Part shown: piece after piece, positions 41,402 to 49,862 of the stretch
How positions within the stretch are numbered: the stretch's first letter is position 1
How the letters are laid out: every line of letters begins with the position of its first letter
Assembly: GCF_013114595.1 (NCBI RefSeq)
Contig: NZ_VTXE01000031.1
Span: 1-54,488, forward strand
Length of the DNA: 54,488 nucleotides
Direction: 5' to 3'
From: Vibrio sp. 99-8-1
GTDB lineage: Bacteria > Pseudomonadota > Gammaproteobacteria > Enterobacterales > Vibrionaceae
The notes under the pieces: model-generated
Databases searched by the model: none
What the model was told of the DNA's origin: nothing
The model's input: only the letters and a program-made list of their open reading frames with translations
Program-made: the position numbers and the translations under genes

Positions 41402-42500
41402 CGCCTTCACTCCCTGTTGACAGTTCGTTTACTAACTCCACTTTCATTCCATCTCTTAGCCTCGAGACACCAGCAACAACGATACTGTCACCTTGAGTTA
41501 ACCCGCTAACTACCTGAACTTTTTTGTAATTGACTTTTCTTGTGACCACCTTAGTTTTACTAACACTATTATCTTTACCAACAACCCAAACGTATTTATT
41601 CAATCGATCTAGGTCTTCACCGTCAGGGGTAAATACCGCTTCTATTGGGATAGAAATTAACTGAGATGCCGAGTTTAAATCACCAATGCTGCCTTGTATT
41701 GGGGCAACATCCACCGCCATACCGTCTAGAACGATGTCATTTTCAGGCATTGGCATGGTTAGAGTGACGGTATACGTTGCACTCTCTGCATCTTGCTCTG
41801 TGGTATATTCTTTTAGCGACGCTCGGTAAGTATTACCATTGTTGAGGCGCACATCCGCTTGAACTTGTTGATAGTCATAATCGCTTGGCGAGCCCGCAAA
41901 TAACTTGTCTGGCACCTGAATAACAATATCAACTTGTTTAGGGTTGTGAATATTGACCACCTGCTGACCAATATTAATATTCTCAAACTGTTCAACATTC
42001 ACTCGAGAAATCAAGCCGTCATAGGGTGCATTTAAAGTGGTAAATGAGAGCTGTAAACTGGCAAGGTCCAGTTCAGATTTTGCTATCATGCGTTGAGCGG
42101 CTAACTCATCAAATTGCGATTGTGCAAGCAAACCTTTTTTAACTAACTGTTCAGAACGCTTATATTGACTGTTTGCGACTGAATAGGAGGCTCTGGCATT
42201 ATCAACCGCCAACTGATAATCCGTTGGATCAATCTCCGCAATCAACTGTCCTTTAGTGACTCTGTCACCATCGCGAACCATCAGCTTGCTGACTTCGCCC
42301 GAGACTCTAAAACTTAACCTAGCTCTATCAGCTGCATTTGCAATCGCGGGAAAAAACATTCGATCGTCGACACCCGTCGTTGATCCTACTTTAACCACTT
42401 TCACTTTAGCAATGGCGGGTACTTTTTCAGGCCCGTTGTCTTTACACCCCGCGACAATGCCCAATAAAGAGAGGATACAAACTACCGTTTTAACTCGCAT
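41394..42500 (-). CDS. RND membrane fusion protein, second in operon
   Basis: A 368-residue periplasmic adaptor, lipoprotein by the signal 'VVCILSLLGIVAGC' (lipobox VAGC, C19). HlyD/AcrA layout: 'SFRVSGEVSKLMVRDGDRVTKGQLIAEIDPTDY' half-lipoyl motif (about 43-75), helical hairpin (about 80-130), 'LNAPYDGLISRVNVEQFENINIGQQV' second lipoyl half (about 138-163), then beta-barrel and membrane-proximal domains. It is followed by the permease with overlapping stop/start, and starts 1 bp after the first fusion protein's stop. Confidence 0.9.
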   Translation of the reverse strand: MRVKTVVCILSLLGIVAGCKDNGPEKVPAIAKVKVVKVGSTTGVDDRMFFPAIANAADRARLSFRVSGEVSKLMVRDGDRVTKGQLIAEIDPTDYQLAVDNARASYSVANSQYKRSEQLVKKGLLAQSQFDELAAQRMIAKSELDLASLQLSFTTLNAPYDGLISRVNVEQFENINIGQQVVNIHNPKQVDIVIQVPDKLFAGSPSDYDYQQVQADVRLNNGNTYRASLKEYTTEQDAESATYTVTLTMPMPENDIVLDGMAVDVAPIQGSIGDLNSASQLISIPIEAVFTPDGEDLDRLNKYVWVVGKDNSVSKTKVVTRKVNYKKVQVVSGLTQGDSIVVAGVSRLRDGMKVELVNELSTGSEGDE

Positions 42501-42501
42501 A

Positions 42502-43536
42502 TTATAACCCTCTCTCTTTTATCCACTCACGAACCTTCATTCCGGCTTCAATCTCTGCAACACCGGAAACAATGATTAAATCACCATCGTTTAATCCAGA
42601 AAGAACTTCGCCTTTGTCCCCTAGCGACACTAATGTCTGTTCCGTGATCCCTTCTTCGTTTACCTGCCATACATACAGTTTGCCGTCTTGTTGAAAAAGT
42701 GCGGATTCAGGGATAGGGGTAACTCCCCCTTTGGGAATTAATATCTTTATTTGTCCTGACATTCCCGGCAATACGCCAACATCTTCAGGACGCTTCATAA
42801 TCATTGTGGCTTTATAACTGCCAGTTTTAGGATCGGCTTCGGTATCCAACTCTTGAAGCTGCACAGAAAATGACTCTTGAGGGAATGAATCGAAAGTCAT
42901 GGTGGCTTTTCTGTTCATCGCGTACTCAAAACGAGATAGCAAATAGTCTGGCACTTGAAAAACAACTTTAAGTAACTGAGTAGTTTGAATATTCATTACT
43001 GGTTGATTGGCATTAATGAATTCAAACTCCTCAACATTCACTATTGAGACGCTTCCATCATAAGGGGCGATTAACTGGGTATAACCAAGATTGGCACTTG
43101 CTTGGTCAAACGAAGCACTGGCCGATTTATAATTGGCCTGAGCTTTATCAAAATCTTGCTCAGATACCACTTGATCCTTTCGAAGCTTACTCATTCGCTT
43201 AAACTGAACGTTAGCCAGCTCGAAGTTTGCTTCTGCCTGTTTTTTTAGCAGAGAGTATTTGTCCGGATTAAGTGCCGCAAGAACATCCCCTTGTTTGACA
43301 TTTTGCCCAGCTCGCACCTTTAAAGACGTTAACTGCCCTGGCACTCTAAATGCCAAAACAGCTTTATCCCCTGCTTCAGCAACAGCAGGAAATGTGCGTA
43401 ATAAATCACGATTACCGACAGAAACCGTTAATAATTTGGCGGGACGAGATTCTGGTTCAGGTACAGGAGGGGCTTTATCTTTACAGCCAATAAGAAAAGT
43501 GACTGATATTATCAGATAAGTTAATGACTTGTGCAT
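42502..43536 (-). CDS. RND membrane fusion protein, first in operon
   Basis: A 344-residue lipoprotein adaptor (signal ending 'FLIGC', C18) with the same domain order as its neighbour: 'AFRVPGQLTSLKVRAGQNVKQGDVLAALNP', hairpin helices, 'LIAPYDGSVSIVNVEEFEFINANQPV', barrel. The two proteins are clearly related yet far from identical, so they probably form a heteromeric hexamer as TriA-TriB do. First gene of the pump operon; no regulator gene is adjacent. Confidence 0.9.
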   Translation of the reverse strand: MHKSLTYLIISVTFLIGCKDKAPPVPEPESRPAKLLTVSVGNRDLLRTFPAVAEAGDKAVLAFRVPGQLTSLKVRAGQNVKQGDVLAALNPDKYSLLKKQAEANFELANVQFKRMSKLRKDQVVSEQDFDKAQANYKSASASFDQASANLGYTQLIAPYDGSVSIVNVEEFEFINANQPVMNIQTTQLLKVVFQVPDYLLSRFEYAMNRKATMTFDSFPQESFSVQLQELDTEADPKTGSYKATMIMKRPEDVGVLPGMSGQIKILIPKGGVTPIPESALFQQDGKLYVWQVNEEGITEQTLVSLGDKGEVLSGLNDGDLIIVSGVAEIEAGMKVREWIKERGL

Positions 43537-43677
43537 ACCACATCATCCATGTTGATTAGCGTTTTAATTAACATAGATGAATATGCAAAGAGATGCCAGT
43601 GTTCGACCCTTTAACTTACTGATATATAAGCTGGATCATAAAAACAACTAGCATCCAATTATTTTGTCAATATGAGC

Positions 43678-44070
43678 TTACAAGTTGTTAAACTCTCTAT
43701 TAACTTTAAACCGGTCTGACGTGACATATGCTTCAACTGTTCGTATCTGCTTTTCCACGGTATTTAGATCATGTTCAACGTTTAACAACAATTTCTCTGG
43801 CGTCTGTCCTGACTGCCAAGGCTTGTTTTTAATTGTATGATCTTGCTTAGATTTTATGGTTTCCTGATAATCATACGGCTGTTTTTCTAACATCAAGGTG
43901 AACGCCACATAAGCCAAGATAACCAGAAAACTTCCACCTAACAAAGCAGCAGATACCACCAGTATCCTAACCAACCAGATCTCCGCACCAAAATAGTTAG
44001 CGATACCGGCGCACACACCTGTTAACTTACCATTGACGGGATCTCGATACAGCTGCCTATTATTAGTCAT
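43678..44070 (-). CDS. pspC: Phage shock protein C
   Basis: A 130-residue inner-membrane PspC-domain protein that, with PspB, senses envelope stress and relieves PspA inhibition of PspF. The PspC domain fills the first 65 residues: 'LYRDPVNGKLTGVCAGIANYFG', 'WLVRILVVSAALLGGSFLVILAYVAF' as the TM helix. The C-terminal part is a charged cytoplasmic helix. It overlaps pspB by 8 bases. Third and last gene of pspABC here; I see no pspD or pspE. Confidence 0.94.
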   Translation of the reverse strand: MTNNRQLYRDPVNGKLTGVCAGIANYFGAEIWLVRILVVSAALLGGSFLVILAYVAFTLMLEKQPYDYQETIKSKQDHTIKNKPWQSGQTPEKLLLNVEHDLNTVEKQIRTVEAYVTSDRFKVNREFNNL

Positions 44071-44296
44071 AATGTTGTCTCCAACTTGGCGACTCAGAGT
44101 CGAGTATTTTTTCTAACGTTACAACTCTTGTCTGTAACTGCTCTGCTTTATTCGATAAAGATTGCAGCTTCTCATAATCTTCCGTTGTTAGACCATGCTC
44201 AGACTTCTTCTTACTTCGATAATGAAGAAATAACCAAAGCGGTGCTACAAAAATCAAAAATACAATGATTGGCCCAGTAATTATTGCCGCTGTCAT
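44063..44296 (-). CDS. pspB: Phage shock protein B
   Basis: A 77-residue protein with one N-terminal TM helix (about 4-24, 'GPIIVFLIFVAPLWLFLHY') and a cytoplasmic coiled-coil (about 40-65, 'EKLQSLSNKAEQLQTRVVTLEKIL'), ending 'PSWRQ' as in other PspB proteins (E. coli 74 aa). AAGGTG precedes the ATG. It starts 12 bp after pspA and works with PspC. Confidence 0.94.
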   Translation of the reverse strand: MTAAIITGPIIVFLIFVAPLWLFLHYRSKKKSEHGLTTEDYEKLQSLSNKAEQLQTRVVTLEKILDSESPSWRQHYD

Positions 44297-44308
44297 AGTT
44301 ACACCTTA

Positions 44309-44977
44309 TTATTTTTCGTTATTCATCTCTTGCTTCATTCTTTCTAGTTCTTGCTCGATACCATCTTGCGCTTGCAAATTTGCGAACTCTTCATCAAGAG
44401 ATTTAGCTTTGCCTGACAATTCATAGCTATCTGCTTCCGCTTCGAGTTGATCTATTTTTCTTTCATACTGTTCAAACTTAGACAGAGCTTCTGCCGTTCT
44501 GCTGGTATGAAGGTGTTTCTGCACATCTCTTCGGCTACCGGCGGTTTCACGACGAATAACTAAAGCCTGTTGCTTAGCACGAGTTTCATTTATTTTCGCT
44601 TCTAACTTACCAATTTCACTTGTTAGTTTGTTGATGGTTTCTTCGACCAACGTTTGCTCAGTATGCAAGCCTTTAATGACATCTTGCAACTTCTGCTTCT
44701 CTATCAAAGCCGAACGGGCAAGATCTTCTCTCTGTTTTGTTAATGCCAGGCTAGCTTTTTGCTGCCAATCATTAATTTGTGATTCTATGCTGTCGACTCT
44801 ACGCGCCAACTCTTTTTTGTCCGCTATCGCTTTGGCTGAGTTGGTTCTTACTTCAACCAATGTATCTTCCATCTCTTGAAGTATAAGGCGTATCATCTTC
44901 TCTGGATCTTCTGCTTTATCCAGCAAAGCGCTAATGTTTGAGTTTACGATGTCGGCAAAACGCGAAAATATACCCAT
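44309..44977 (-). CDS. pspA: Phage shock protein A
   Basis: A 222-residue ESCRT-III-like coiled-coil protein, the same length as E. coli PspA. It binds stressed inner membrane and, when free, inhibits PspF. It opens with the amphipathic membrane helix 'MGIFSRFADIVNSNISALL' and is long helices throughout. I start at 44977 because AGGAGC lies 7 nt upstream and the sequence matches the family from there; the frame stays open to 45079. First gene of pspABC, read from the sigma-54 promoter at 45035-45053. Confidence 0.96.
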   Translation of the reverse strand: MGIFSRFADIVNSNISALLDKAEDPEKMIRLILQEMEDTLVEVRTNSAKAIADKKELARRVDSIESQINDWQQKASLALTKQREDLARSALIEKQKLQDVIKGLHTEQTLVEETINKLTSEIGKLEAKINETRAKQQALVIRRETAGSRRDVQKHLHTSRTAEALSKFEQYERKIDQLEAEADSYELSGKAKSLDEEFANLQAQDGIEQELERMKQEMNNEK

Positions 44978-45034
44978 GATGAAGCTCCTGTTTCTGTCTT
45001 TCATTACAATAATTTTTGTGCTGATGCGTTTTAC

Positions 45035-45053
45035 ATTCCAATAATTGTGCCAA
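45035..45053 (-). promoter_or_regulatory. Sigma-54 promoter of pspABC
   Basis: On the minus strand TTGGCAC, five bases, TTGGA: the -24 GG and -12 elements of a sigma-54 promoter are spaced correctly, although the usual GC at -12 is GG here. It lies about 58 bp before the pspA start and points to it. PspF, encoded divergently, is the expected activator. Confidence 0.82.
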
Positions 45054-45135
45054 CTATTAATTTCATTATATATCAACAAGATAAGTTAAACTCGTTAATA
45101 TCACCATTCCATGCTACGATGAATATAACCAACTT

Positions 45136-45152
45136 TTGGTTAATTTAACCAA
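45136..45152. promoter_or_regulatory. 17-bp palindrome, candidate PspF upstream activating site
   Basis: TTGGTTAATTTAACCAA is a perfect 8-1-8 inverted repeat, 18 bp before pspF and about 85-100 bp upstream of the pspA sigma-54 promoter. In E. coli, PspF binds sites in this relative place and also represses its own gene. The match is by position and symmetry only. Confidence 0.5.
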
Positions 45153-45169
45153 GCTTATGAGGCAGACGG

Positions 45170-46162
45170 ATGGAACAACAAACCCTAATTGGCGAATCAC
45201 CGAGTTTTTTATCTGTGCTCGACAAAGTGTCTCGCCTTGCGCCGATAGAACGTTCCGTCCTAATCATTGGTGAAAGAGGAACAGGCAAAGAGCTTATCGC
45301 GCAACGGTTGCATTACTTGTCTCGGCGTTGGGATAACCCCTTAGTCACTTTAAACTGCTCCAGCTTAAACGACAGTCTTATTGACTCTGAACTCTTTGGC
45401 CACGAAGCAGGTTCATTTACCGGTGCAAAAAACCGACATCTGGGACGGTTTGAACGAGCGGAAGGAGGAACTCTATTTTTGGATGAACTTGCTACCGCGC
45501 CTCTTTCCGTACAAGAAAAGCTATTGAGAGTCATCGAATATGGCCAATATGAACGTGTCGGAGGCAGTAAAACACTCAATGCCAATGTTCGGCTCATCTG
45601 TGCAACCAATGCCAATCTTCCTCAATTAGCTGAGCAAAACAAGTTTCGGGCGGATCTGCTCGATAGGCTGGCATTTGATGTGGTTCATCTCCCCCCGTTA
45701 AGGGAGAGAGAAGAAGACATTATGATTCTTGCTCAGCACTACGCCATCAAAATGTGTCGGGAACTCGAGCTATCTCTATTTGTTGGCTTTAGCCAATATG
45801 CACAGCAACAACTATCGGCCTATACTTGGCCGGGAAATATCCGTGAACTTAAAAATGTAGTCGAACGAGCCGTTTATCAGCATGGCAAATCGGAGTACCC
45901 TATTGAAGAGTTGATCATCGATCCTTTTGTACAGCAGTGGGACCGGACGACCGTTGTTCAAGAAGAGAGTCATGAACCGGTGGCCGATGATATGAATTTT
46001 GACTTTCCTATTGATTACAAACAGTGGCAAGAGTCTTTAGATATAAAATTACTCAATAAAACGTTAGCTGAAGCAAGACATAACAAACGTATCGCAGCAG
46101 AGTTGCTAGGACTCAGCTATCATCAATTAAGAGGTATGCTGAGGAAATACAATTTGTCTTAA
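45170..46162 (+). CDS. pspF: Phage shock protein operon activator PspF (sigma-54 enhancer-binding)
   Basis: A 330-residue AAA+ activator with no receiver domain, as in E. coli PspF. Walker A 'GERGTGKE' (34-41), the sigma-54-contact loop 'GSFTGA' (81-86, usually GAFTGA), Walker B 'GGTLFLDELA', sensor I 'VRLICATNANL', R-fingers 'FRADLLDRLAF', sensor II 'WPGNIRELKNVVERAVY', and a C-terminal Fis-type helix-turn-helix 'NKRIAAELLGLSYHQLRGMLRKY'. Divergent from pspA and followed by sapA, the same order as E. coli. Confidence 0.96.
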   Translation: MEQQTLIGESPSFLSVLDKVSRLAPIERSVLIIGERGTGKELIAQRLHYLSRRWDNPLVTLNCSSLNDSLIDSELFGHEAGSFTGAKNRHLGRFERAEGGTLFLDELATAPLSVQEKLLRVIEYGQYERVGGSKTLNANVRLICATNANLPQLAEQNKFRADLLDRLAFDVVHLPPLREREEDIMILAQHYAIKMCRELELSLFVGFSQYAQQQLSAYTWPGNIRELKNVVERAVYQHGKSEYPIEELIIDPFVQQWDRTTVVQEESHEPVADDMNFDFPIDYKQWQESLDIKLLNKTLAEARHNKRIAAELLGLSYHQLRGMLRKYNLS

Positions 46163-46280
46163 GTGACATATCAGCGATCAGGTTGACTGCACAGCTGATG
46201 CTTGCCTTAAAATCATTTTAGCAGCTTGTTCTACAGCTAAGCAATTCTCGCTGAGCAAGCAGCTTAAGGTCACTTGAGTA
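46161..46280 (-). repeat. Copy D of the dispersed hairpin repeat, reversed orientation
   Basis: The reverse complement of 46245-46280 matches the left end of the repeat at 54316 at most positions (TACTCAAGTGACCT, then AAG.TGCTTG.TCAGCGAGAATT). The outer end near 46161 reads AAGTGAC, the inverse of the GTCACTT at 46270. The centre differs from copies A and B. It lies directly after pspF. Confidence 0.65.
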
Positions 46281-46403
46281 GATATAAAAGCGATAACTTT
46301 AGCTCTATCAGCTATATATCCTTGGTCTGACTAAGTAAAAAGTGGTAAATTAGCCAGTTCATTAGGCGAAAGCCTATCTTTTGAAATACGAACAGTTTCT
46401 TCT

Positions 46404-48026
46404 ATGAAAGCATTTATACAGTTTACTTTAAGCATCTGCGGCTTAAGCTTATTATCCGGTTGTGGAGAGGTTCCAGAACAAGATAAAATTCGAGAGCAAG
46501 GTTTTGTGTTTTGTGGCCAAGAGGGAGCCCCCAGTTCATTTAATCCTCAATTAGTGGATAGCGGTATCACCTCTGAGACGTTAAGCCCGCAAATCTTCGA
46601 CTCGCTGCTTACCCTAGATCCTGATAGCCACAAGCCAATGCCTAGTGTTGCAACCAGTTGGTCCAGCAATGATGATGGAACAGAGTATACTTTTAAGCTA
46701 AGAGATAATGTCTCTTTTCAAACTACGGATTGGTTTACCCCCAGTCGTAAACTCAATGCTTCCGATATCGTATTCAGTTTTAATCGCATCATCGATAAAC
46801 AGCACCCGTTTCACGAGGTGGGTAATAGCGGCTACCCTTGGTTTACAGGTATAGACTTCACAGGACTGGTGAAAAAGGTTGAAGCTATTGATGATCACCA
46901 AGTGAAATTTGTCCTCAATCATGCAGACAATACGTTTCTATCTAACATTGCGACTACCTACTCTGTTATTCATTCCAAAGAGTATGCCGATCAATTACTT
47001 GAGTCCAAGAAGAAAAACAATATCGACTATAAGCCTGTAGGTACTGGTCCATTCTATCTGGATGAGTATCGATCTGGAGATCTGGTACGCTTAAAAAGGC
47101 ACAACGACTATTGGCGAGGCAAGCCAACGATTGGCCAAATTGTTTTTGATATTTCTTCTCGGGGTACTGGCCCTTTAGCGAAACTGTTAAGAAATGAGTG
47201 TGATGTACTAAACTCACCCATTTCTAGCCATATTCCTATTATCAAACAGCACCAAGAACTTAAGCTGGATATTAAGTCATCAATGAATGTCGCATTCATT
47301 GCTATCAATACTAAGCATAAAGCGTTGCAAGATGTTCGAGTAAGAAAAGCACTCAACTTAGCCGTCAACAGAAAGAATATTCTCGATTCGGTCTATTACG
47401 GAACAGGCGAGCAAGCGTATTCAATACTTCCTCCTAATTCATGGGCCTATCAAAAAGACACCGTTCATGTACGTTATGACCGAAACTATGCCATCGCATT
47501 GTTAAGAGAGGCGGGATACCTAGACGATTTACAGCTAACAATGTTAGTGCCTTTAGAGCCGACGGCCTATAACCCTAGCCCAAGAAAAACAGCAGAGTTA
47601 ATACAAGCGGCATTTTTCGATATTGGGGTCACCCTTACCCTTTATACTGGCGACCAGTTCGAGCGCTCAGAATTAGGTAAGCAGAGTAATTTCGACTTAC
47701 TCTTAACAGGCTGGAGTGCCAGTACTGGTGACCCTGACAATTTCCTTCGTCCGCTACTGTCATGTAACGCTGAGCAGTCAGGGCTAAATGCGTCAATGTG
47801 GTGTAACTCAGATTTTGATTTCTTGCTCGATCTTGCTAAAGAAACTAACCAAATTCGCTACCGGATCAATCTCTATAAACAGGCGCAAAACATAATGAAT
47901 GAAGAGGTGCCTGTCATTCCATTAGCCCATGGCGCACAATTTCAAGCCTACCATAAGTCGCTGCAAGGATTTGATATTAGCCCATTTAGCTCTCAAAGCT
48001 TTCATAAAGTAGAAAGGACGAAATAA
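46404..48026 (+). CDS. sapA: SapA, periplasmic peptide-binding protein of the Sap ABC transporter
   Basis: A 540-residue family 5 solute-binding protein. It carries a signal with lipobox-like 'LSLLSGC' (C20), so it may be a lipoprotein, unlike the soluble SapA of enterobacteria. Mature motifs include 'FVFCGQEGAPSSFNPQLVDSG', 'YTFKLRDNVSFQTTDWFTPSRKLNASDIVFSFNRI', 'KPVGTGPFYLDEY' and 'LNLAVNRKNILDSVYYG'. Sap systems are linked to antimicrobial peptide resistance, and in E. coli SapBCDF exports putrescine. First of sapABCDF, all tightly overlapping. Confidence 0.92.
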   Translation: MKAFIQFTLSICGLSLLSGCGEVPEQDKIREQGFVFCGQEGAPSSFNPQLVDSGITSETLSPQIFDSLLTLDPDSHKPMPSVATSWSSNDDGTEYTFKLRDNVSFQTTDWFTPSRKLNASDIVFSFNRIIDKQHPFHEVGNSGYPWFTGIDFTGLVKKVEAIDDHQVKFVLNHADNTFLSNIATTYSVIHSKEYADQLLESKKKNNIDYKPVGTGPFYLDEYRSGDLVRLKRHNDYWRGKPTIGQIVFDISSRGTGPLAKLLRNECDVLNSPISSHIPIIKQHQELKLDIKSSMNVAFIAINTKHKALQDVRVRKALNLAVNRKNILDSVYYGTGEQAYSILPPNSWAYQKDTVHVRYDRNYAIALLREAGYLDDLQLTMLVPLEPTAYNPSPRKTAELIQAAFFDIGVTLTLYTGDQFERSELGKQSNFDLLLTGWSASTGDPDNFLRPLLSCNAEQSGLNASMWCNSDFDFLLDLAKETNQIRYRINLYKQAQNIMNEEVPVIPLAHGAQFQAYHKSLQGFDISPFSSQSFHKVERTK

Positions 48027-48988
48027 TGTTTAATTATACCGTTCGCCGATTCAACCTATTTGTTATTACGCTATTAATTCTTACTATGATTGGTTACAGC
48101 ATTTTGCTGCTAGACCGTTCATCTGTATGGCATGACAGTAATTTTTGGGATGGCTGGTTCCAGTACATTAAACATCTTGTTCGATTAGATTTTGGCGTCA
48201 ATAATCAAGGTTTCCCTATTATTGATGAACTTCTAGTTGTGTTCCCTGCAACATTAGAACTCTGTCTATTTGCTTTTGTTCTTGCTCTATTTGTTGGTAT
48301 TCCATTGGGAACACTCGCAGGGATGAGACAGGGAAAAAGCATTGATACATTAATCTCTTTTATCTCCATGACAGGTTACTCAGCACCACTGTTTTGGGTC
48401 GCTCTATTAATGATCATGTTCTTCTCTTTGCACCTGCAAGTGTTGCCTGTCTCTGGTCGATATAACCTGCTGTACGAGATTGACCACGTTACTGGCTTTG
48501 CCATTATCGACGCCTTTATGTCAGAAAGAATGTATCGTGCAGAAGCGTTACAGAGTGTACTGTCGCATCTCATTTTGCCCTGTTTAGTTCTCGCTCTGGC
48601 TCCAACTACACAAATTGTCAGATTAATGCGTGCCTCTGTCGCGGAAGTCATGAGTCAAAATTATATTCGCGCCGCACGGATCAAAGGTTTATCTAAGTAT
48701 GAGATTGTTACTCAACACGTCATACGGAATGCATTACCGCCAATTATTCCTAAGTTTGGTTTTCAGCTTTCCAGCATGCTGACATTTGCCATAATCACAG
48801 AATCTATTTTCAACTGGCCCGGCATAGGTCGCTGGTTACTTAATGCATTAGCAAACCAAGATTACGCGTCTATTCAAGCGGGAGTTATTGTGGTGGCAAC
48901 TTTTGTATTGTCAGCCAACATCTTGTCCGATCTTATTGGTACCATGGTAAACCCACTGGTAAGGAAAGAGTGGTATGTTAACAAGTAG
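48026..48988 (+). CDS. sapB: SapB, ABC transporter permease
   Basis: A 320-residue permease of the DppB/OppB type with six TM helices. The N-terminal helix 'YTVRRFNLFVITLLILTMIGYSI' and the cytoplasmic EAA loop 'AARIKGLSKYEIVTQHVIRNALPPIIPKFG' (about 212-241) are visible. Its ATG overlaps the sapA stop (TAATG), and it overlaps sapC by 14 bases. It pairs with SapC in the membrane. Confidence 0.95.
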   Translation: MFNYTVRRFNLFVITLLILTMIGYSILLLDRSSVWHDSNFWDGWFQYIKHLVRLDFGVNNQGFPIIDELLVVFPATLELCLFAFVLALFVGIPLGTLAGMRQGKSIDTLISFISMTGYSAPLFWVALLMIMFFSLHLQVLPVSGRYNLLYEIDHVTGFAIIDAFMSERMYRAEALQSVLSHLILPCLVLALAPTTQIVRLMRASVAEVMSQNYIRAARIKGLSKYEIVTQHVIRNALPPIIPKFGFQLSSMLTFAIITESIFNWPGIGRWLLNALANQDYASIQAGVIVVATFVLSANILSDLIGTMVNPLVRKEWYVNK

Positions 48989-49862
48989 TATTTATCAGGA
49001 AGAGCACATACCGACACAGTTTGAACGCTTTGCTAAAAGCTTTAAGCAGAACAGTTTAGCTATGTTTGGCTTATGGTGTCTGTTGTTGATCATTATCATC
49101 ACTCTTGCGTCACCATGGATAACGCCCCATGACCCGCAACTACAGACCGGCGATCTATTAGTACCACCATCATGGAACCATCAAGGTAGCGTCGAGTATT
49201 TTCTCGGCACAGATGATCTAGGTCGAGACATTCTGTCACGCATCATCACAGGCTCGCAGCTAACCTTTGGCGCATCGATTGTCATTGCCGTAATATCCGC
49301 GGCAGTTGGCTGTACTATCGGTATTCTGGCTGGCATGACCAGAGGATTACTCTCCAGTACATTGAACCACCTGTTTGATACAGTAATGTCCATACCTTCA
49401 TTACTGCTCGCTATCATATTTGTTGCCTTTCTTGGTATTGGCGAATTTAATATTTTATTAGCGATATGTTTGGCTCTCATACCTCGCTTTATTCGTTCTC
49501 TTTATACCGCCGTTCATGGCGAGCTAGAAAAAGATTACATCATGGCAGCAAGGCTAGATGGAGCGAACAATTTTTACCTTCTTACTAACTCTATTTTTCC
49601 TAATATACTCTCGGTGATTGCAGCAGAATTTACCATGGCGATTAGCATAGCAATATTAGATGTGACCGCCTTAGGCTTCCTCGGACTAGGCGCTCAAGCA
49701 CCAAGTACAGAATGGGGCGCGATATTAGGAGATTCAGTGGAACTGATTTATCTGGCTCCATGGACGGTGACACTTCCCGGAATGGCAATTCTATTTACCG
49801 TCGTTGTTGTAAACCTTGTGGGTGAAGGCGTACGACAAGCACTTAATGCGGGGATAGAATAA
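48975..49862 (+). CDS. sapC: SapC, ABC transporter permease
   Basis: A 295-residue permease of the DppC/OppC type: N-terminal helix (about 31-53), then 'FLGTDDLGRDILSRIITGSQLT', typical of this subfamily, five more helices and the EAA loop 'AARLDGANNFYLLTNSIFPNILSVI' (about 192-216). The ATG is inside the 3' end of sapB and the TAA overlaps the sapD ATG. Confidence 0.95.
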   Translation: MLTSSIYQEEHIPTQFERFAKSFKQNSLAMFGLWCLLLIIIITLASPWITPHDPQLQTGDLLVPPSWNHQGSVEYFLGTDDLGRDILSRIITGSQLTFGASIVIAVISAAVGCTIGILAGMTRGLLSSTLNHLFDTVMSIPSLLLAIIFVAFLGIGEFNILLAICLALIPRFIRSLYTAVHGELEKDYIMAARLDGANNFYLLTNSIFPNILSVIAAEFTMAISIAILDVTALGFLGLGAQAPSTEWGAILGDSVELIYLAPWTVTLPGMAILFTVVVVNLVGEGVRQALNAGIE

